Below the pieces are notes generated by a model. That model ran no database searches. It saw only the letters and a list, made by a program, of their open reading frames with translations, and was not told where the DNA came from. The translations under genes and the position numbers were made by a program. A stretch of 64,000 nt of DNA, from NCBI RefSeq assembly GCF_024713975.1, contig NC_091098.1, positions 17,566,316-17,630,315 on the forward strand. The letters run 5' to 3'. Positions 59,901-64,000 of this stretch are shown piece by piece (positions within the stretch are counted from its first letter, which is position 1; each line of letters begins with the position of its first letter). This DNA is from Paralichthys olivaceus (lineage: Eukaryota; Chordata; Actinopteri; Pleuronectiformes; Paralichthyidae).

Positions 59901-62827
59901 CGGCTGCTGCACATTTTAATTATCTGTTGAGATAGAGAAAAGCCTTGGCGTGTGTGTGCACGGCTCTCGTATCCTCGAGTGAGTGATTGTTCCGTTACGT
60001 GCAGCCTGATGTTTTTGGCACTCTTCTCTTCCCCTCGCTCACACTTACTTTGGCAACAGCTCCTCAAACCTATTTTTGGCTCTTTTAAAAGGAATTGCTT
60101 TTGAGTTGTTGTGTTTTTGCTCCTAGTTTGCAGTTTTATACTCTCAGTGTTAGGTGTGGGATCCTTGTCACATTAATCCTTCTCTGTTCACTTCACACTA
60201 ATGCTGGACTGGTCTGGTCAAGTGTGCTGTGAAAGATTGGACTGAAATATGATACTTGTGTGAGATATGGGTCAGATTTTTGACCTATTTTCAAGGTTTA
60301 ACGTGTTTTTATTGGTATCACCCATATTCCCGAATCAAAATCTTCACAATAACTCATCCTCTGCCCTCTGGGAGTATTTGTTTGTGTTACTTTCTATGTT
60401 CTACTCCAGGAATGAATACACATTTACATAATTAATACAAATCCCAGGACCAGGAGCAACAAGTGACATAAAATGAATATAATAATAATGTATGAATTCA
60501 TCTCTTGCTCTCTTTCTCAGCTGGCTGACTTCGGCCTCTCCAACCATTTCCAGAGGGGCTCTCTGCTGCAGACGTACTGTGGAAGTCCGCTCTACGCCGC
60601 CCCAGAGATAGTGAAAGGACTGCCATACCAGGGGCCAGAGGTGGGTCACACTCTGCCTTCACTGCTTTTGCTCAGGAGAAGCAGCTCCCAAATATTATGG
60701 GTGTGCCATTAAAGCGACAACATGCAAGGTCTTGAACCCGTACGTTAGACTATTTAGACTTGGGCAAACCACTCTGCTCCTCCTGCCCCTCCATCTCCCT
60801 GCTCCGGACAGTTTTTTGCCTACATGATTTGTTGTGTCTTCACTCGTGCAGACGTAGGGAGCATGCTGCTAAAATCTTCCATCTCTGACTTCAACCTCCT
60901 CTGATTGGCTAGAAGGGTGAGGCTGGCTCGGAAACTTAACAGGGGATTTACTCTGCGCTGCTGCATTCTGCTAAAATTTAATTGGTTCTTCCATGAGTCA
61001 TGCCCCACCCCTCCACAAAAAATGTATATAAATTGGCTCAGTAGTTTTTTAGTAAGCCGGACGACAGACAGACTGACAAAACGGCAGAGCAAACACTAGA
61101 ATGGCCCTCAGTACCTCCACCAAGGCCCAACAGTCCCCTTAAATTTAAACAAGCCACACAGATGTATGAATGGGATGATGAAGGAAGTGAAAAATTCCAA
61201 TGTCCCATCCTCCTAGTACGTTTCATGGAAATCTGTCGAGTAACTTGTGTAATCATACCAACAAAAAAATAACCAATAAAGAGATAATCGTGTATCACCT
61301 CATTGTGTTGTATAAACTGAAGCCTGAATTGTGAAAACAGCATGGCGCATTTTTCATGCTGGTTTTCTTTTGGTCCAGGTGGACTGCTGGGCGCTCGGGG
61401 TGCTGCTCTACGCCCTGGTGTACAGCAGCATGCCATTTGATGGAGCGAGTCACTCCATGCTCACTGAGCAAATAAGCCAAGGTCGCTATCACAGACCCAA
61501 CCCCCCCTCAGGTAAACTTTATCCATATATCCATCAACATTATAAATTCACATTTTTGTCCCATGTTTTTGGTGAGTGTGTCGTTCTTACTGGTATCCTG
61601 TTATTTACAATGTGTCAGTCAGTGCAGCTTCTGTAAATAGCTGTTGACTCTGTTCCCCCAGACGCCTGCGCTCTTATCGACTGGTTGTTGACAGTGCGCG
61701 TGGATGAGAGAGCCACGATAGAGGACGTGGCCAACCACTGGTGGGTGAACTGGGGTTATGAAGAGAGTGTGTGTGACTGCCCTTCATCTCCGCACCAAGA
61801 ATGTCCCTCCCCTCTGCTGGCTCGCTACATCGACTGGCAGAATCAGGTCGCTGCCGCCAGCAACATGACGGTGGACCCCGGGTGCCTGTCCTCAGACTCC
61901 ACCTGTGCAACTCAGTGCTCTCACCACCCCTTTTACTTGAGCTTAACTCTGAGGAGTGATCGTAGCGGAGGACGGGCACGTGGGGGAATGTCAAGCCTCA
62001 GGAAATCACGCAAGGAGAATGCGATTCCCCAGACTGCACAGGGAGCATGTGGTGGTGTTTGTGCAGCAGCTGCCCCCTCTGCTGTGGTTTCTTCCACTTC
62101 CACTATTGAAAGAAAGAAACCCAAAAGTATTCTGAAACCCCAGAGGAGCTTTGACTCAGTCTTTCACAGTCCCCCTAACGAAAACTCTCCCTCCCAGCTA
62201 TACAGCCCTTCTCCTCAGCCTTATCAAACACATGCTGACGTCCTATCCACCAGCTTGCCGTCCCCATCAACATTCAGCCAGCCCTCATCTAAAATGCCCA
62301 AGAAGGGGATACTGAAAAACTTTTATGGAGGGGAGTCAAGTTATGTCTCCTCCTCAGGAAGAAGAGGCTCTGGAGCAGGAGTTAAAGAGAGTGAAGCCGG
62401 TGATTTGTGCTCTTACAAACAGCTCAGTTGTCTCCCAGCAGCAGGGGACAGTCCCACCATGCGCACAGAGGCAGTAAGAAGAAGGAAGGGTATTCTGAAA
62501 CGTAATGGCAAGTTTTCCCGCAGTCTGGATCTCCCAGACGATCACCACTCTTCTCCCTCTGCAGCCCCTGCGATCTTCCCCGAGGTTCTGCAGCAGCTCC
62601 TCCGTACAACAGGGGGCGCAGAGGGCAGGCATAGCCGCCCGTCCAGTGTGGTGAGCGAGGATAGCGTCTTCTCTTCTGATTCCTTTGACTTGCTGGATCT
62701 CAGCGCCCAGTCACGTCGCAGGATTTTCTCCCGGGGGACGCAGCACAGCTCCGAGGAGGACCTGGATCCGCTGAGGGCTGAGGCGGACAGGGTCGGAGAA
62801 GGACAGAAGGACAGAAGGAAATGCTGA
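49225..62827 (+). CDS. nuak1: NUAK1-type AMPK-related protein kinase, 7 coding exons, up to 695 aa
   Basis: A serine/threonine kinase activated by LKB1 that acts on myosin phosphatase, adhesion and cell polarity. Exons: 49225-49554, 55447-55567, 56761-56912, 58421-58486, 60521-60640, 61379-61511 and 61662-62827. Three in-frame ATGs are possible: 49225 (strongest context), 49258 and 49393; the last best matches the human start, MEGAAA. Features (numbered from 49225) are KHNLKHRYE, the Gly loop GKGTYGKV (92-99), VAIK with K114, HRD at 206-208 and DFG from D226. The activation loop [14 protein letters not shown] holds the LKB1 target T241. HWWVNWGY follows the catalytic domain. The C-terminal region has SILK at 463, GILK at 523 and GILK at 584, followed by [10 protein letters not shown]. 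Three Gly-Ile-Leu-Lys motifs mediate PP1-beta binding in human NUAK1, which favours NUAK1 over NUAK2. The last exon ends without the conserved human C-terminal tail. Confidence 0.93.
49780..50660 (+). repeat. GTTAGG-rich repeat block in nuak1 intron 1, interrupted by a MITE
   Basis: At 49830-50010 it repeats the phrase order of 12880-13620. It has GTGAGGACATTTTGG, TGGTCCTCACA, AGGTTAGGGTTAGGGTTAGG, AAGGGGCTAGGGAAAGCA and GTGTCCTCACA. Many TTAGGTTTAGG steps follow, up to 50640. MITE copy B sits inside the block at 50218-50517. Confidence 0.75.
50218..50517. mobile_element. MITE copy B with AGGTYYAGTG terminal inverted repeats and TTAA flanks
   Basis: The left end is TTAA-AGGTCTAGTGTAAACG and the right end is GCACTGAACCT-TTAA. 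Internal blocks (TAGGTGAAAGGGATC, GTTTTCACTAG, CAGACTGGACAAA, GACAACTGAAGG, TTCAGCTGCAACAGGCAAC) match copy A in order. Since it interrupts the GTTAGG-rich block, its insertion is younger than that block. Confidence 0.8.
50706..50758. repeat. (GT)n microsatellite, interrupted
   Basis: About 24 GT units with TTTG and GCG interruptions in nuak1 intron 1. Confidence 0.9.
50840..53400 (+). other. nuak1 intron 1, middle part, no gene seen
   Basis: Ordinary intronic DNA with a purine-rich stretch at about 51460-51530 and a (TG)n run at 52547-52588. No exon or RNA gene is supported. Confidence 0.4.
52547..52588. repeat. (TG)n microsatellite
   Basis: About 20 TG units with one TCTG interruption. 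Confidence 0.9.
53700..54335 (+). mobile_element. Probable 3' end of a decayed LINE-like retroelement
   Basis: On the plus strand, broken frames around 54030-54120 read [11 protein letters not shown] and, after a stop, TFKRTFKTL. This resembles the C-terminal tail of LINE ORF2 proteins. The segment ends with CCAGGACTCCCTGGCAGAAG, CTGGTTAAATG and AAATAAAA, a phrase typical of teleost LINE 3' ends. No intact reverse transcriptase is present. The left boundary is uncertain. Confidence 0.45.
54400..55001 (+). other. nuak1 intron 1, distal part before the GT repeat, no gene seen
   Basis: Unremarkable intronic sequence. Open frames of 60-115 codons occur, but none shows a recognisable domain or a splice context consistent with nuak1. 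Confidence 0.35.
55002..55062. repeat. (TG)n microsatellite
   Basis: About 30 uninterrupted TG units, the longest perfect dinucleotide array in the window, about 385 bp before nuak1 exon 2. Confidence 0.95.
55725..55870. repeat. Dispersed repeat fragment in nuak1 intron 2
   Basis: Contains GATTTGGATCTGCACCAGAT, ATAAATATCAGTCCCTTAA and CATTCCTGATGTTTTCATGA, similar to parts of the repeats at 26485 and 37945. Confidence 0.4.
56922..56978. repeat. (CA)n microsatellite just after a nuak1 splice donor
   Basis: About 27 CA units with one AAAC interruption, starting only 9 nt downstream of the nuak1 exon 3 donor (56913). Confidence 0.95.
58487..60520 (+). other. nuak1 intron 4, no gene seen
   Basis: A 2-kb intron with a short (CA)n run at about 59701-59716. 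No exon, RNA gene or transposon is supported. Confidence 0.4.
60930..61260. repeat. Dispersed repeat in nuak1 intron 5
   Basis: Holds the blocks AATTGGCTCAGTAGTTTTTTAG, AATGGCCCTCAGTACCTCCAC and AAGGCCCAACAGTCCCCTTAA, ending near AAATCTGTCGAGTAACTTGTG. The blocks recur in part at 11255-11480, 26485-26710 and 39605-39725. It is one of the most widespread teleost repeats; class not determined. Confidence 0.6.
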
Positions 62828-63995
62828 CATGACAACGACACCTGTTCTTCAGTTCACTTTCCTGTGATAATCATTGTCTGCCATCTTGAGTACGTGAACT
62901 CTCCTGTGCACTGTCAATGCAAAGCACCATTTCTCTGCACATTTTTCTGTATTGAAAGATGAATTCAACCGTATTCTTTCACAGTTTAACTGTGTGGCAA
63001 TACAAACACTGGCAAGACATTTAAAGGAGATCCTGCACCTGCTAAATTACAGAGATGGCACCTGAGTGTGGCAGAATGGACAGACGCTCTGTTGAATGAA
63101 CTCTAACCTCACCTGCACAACAAATCCTCTTTTTAGATTTTGCTGCAGATTTTGGTTCGGATAAGCCTTGAACATCTGAGTTTTGATGCTGTGGCACCGA
63201 GCCTTTTGGAAATGATGACAAGTGCCATCTTGAATATTGTCTATTAATAGTGGCAAGATATGCAGACATCTCTATTGAGCGTAAATCCTGCTAAACTTGT
63301 GATATTTCTAAATAACACCACATCAACTTAACTAGTCGATAACTACTTTTTAACTCACTGAAATGTAGTTGTCCGCAGATATAAGGACATTTTAAACATT
63401 TCTTGATGTATAGTACTTGTCAGCAATTATAACTTCTCTTGTATTAATTGTGTTTTACACATTGTCAGACATTATCTGTTTACACAACAGGCTTCATTGT
63501 TGACTGGATAGAGTTATCATTGAATTTTACAAACACTTATATCTGTGCACAAGTATATTATAGTGTTTTAATAAACCAATCATTACATTTTACCGTCAAT
63601 TTAACTGCCATTTTTTTCTTCCAAGGAAATAGAATATTTACAGTTTGCATGTTCCAGTTGAAAGCATATGATATGCAAGAGAGAGATTAAACTGATGGAA
63701 TAGTAAACTCATGCATTGACTTAAACACAATAACACATTTCATCGTTAAGTTGCAGATTGCAATTTTGTGGCACATTTTAACCTATTGTTGACTTGATAA
63801 AAGTGCAGTAAAACATCCTTTTGTTCATCGTTCACTCTCCTTAAACTGGGACAACTTGTGCTGCTTTCACAGCCTGTCAGAAAGGGAAGCTGCCGTAGCT
63901 GCTTCTTTATACGCTCAGCTAATAAACGACTTTGACCTGTCTGTGCTGCAGCTTTTCCTCGTTTGCTCAGCAAAAGAAAATGAAATAAATCAAAT
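62828..63995 (+). terminator. nuak1: nuak1 3' UTR with three candidate poly(A) signals
   Basis: AATAAA occurs at 63570-63575, 63921-63926 and 63984-63989, allowing alternative 3' ends of about 0.75 to 1.2 kb. The region is AU-rich with no further frame. The last signal lies at the window edge, so longer UTR forms cannot be excluded. Confidence 0.5.
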
Positions 63996-64000
63996 TGCTT

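Overview
The window is vertebrate nuclear DNA and almost certainly from a teleost fish. The genes are multi-exon with GT-AG introns, AATAAA poly(A) signals and long CA/GT microsatellites. There are also a decayed Tc1-like transposase, TTAA-flanked MITEs and other dispersed repeats of a kind common in teleosts. I cannot name the species. All gene models were built by hand: exons were joined only where GT/AG sites and reading phase agreed, and every assembled CDS closes in frame.

Layout, left to right. (1) 349-9679, plus strand: p4htm, a transmembrane prolyl 4-hydroxylase (9 coding exons, 508 aa). Its second intron holds a complete gene on the minus strand (1840-3626), a secreted Frizzled-related Wnt/BMP-pathway protein of the sizzled/crescent/tlc type (4 exons, 381 aa) with its own TATA box and poly(A) signal. 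(2) 9680-14381: p4htm 3' UTR, a diverged internal duplication, a GTTAGG-rich minisatellite-like block, and the slc6a8 promoter and 5' UTR. An orphan exon-like ORF at 11841-11925 could be an alternative first exon of slc6a8. (3) 14382-27630, plus: slc6a8, the Na+/Cl- dependent creatine transporter (14 coding exons, 680 aa). (4) 29782-38741, minus: an slc26a6-type anion exchanger (18 or 19 coding exons, 773 or 776 aa). It converges on slc6a8, with opposing poly(A) signals about 40 bp apart. (5) 43956-47518, plus: kbtbd12, a BTB-BACK-Kelch protein (9 coding exons, 610 aa). (6) 49225-62827, plus: a NUAK1-type LKB1-activated kinase (7 coding exons, up to 695 aa) with three SILK/GILK motifs of the PP1-binding type.

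The genes do not form an operon-like unit. They are independent vertebrate genes covering dioxygenase activity, Wnt/BMP antagonism, creatine uptake, anion exchange, a possible ubiquitin-ligase adaptor, and kinase signalling. The features of most interest are the nested antisense sFRP gene with an unusually long charged linker, the possible second slc6a8 start exon, the alternative slc26a6 last exon that would create a PDZ-type C-terminus, the very tight tail-to-tail slc6a8/slc26a6 arrangement, CA/GT repeats next to splice sites, and a family of TTAA-bounded MITEs. I saw no convincing evidence of a wholly new biological system; most of the rest is ordinary intron and intergenic DNA.
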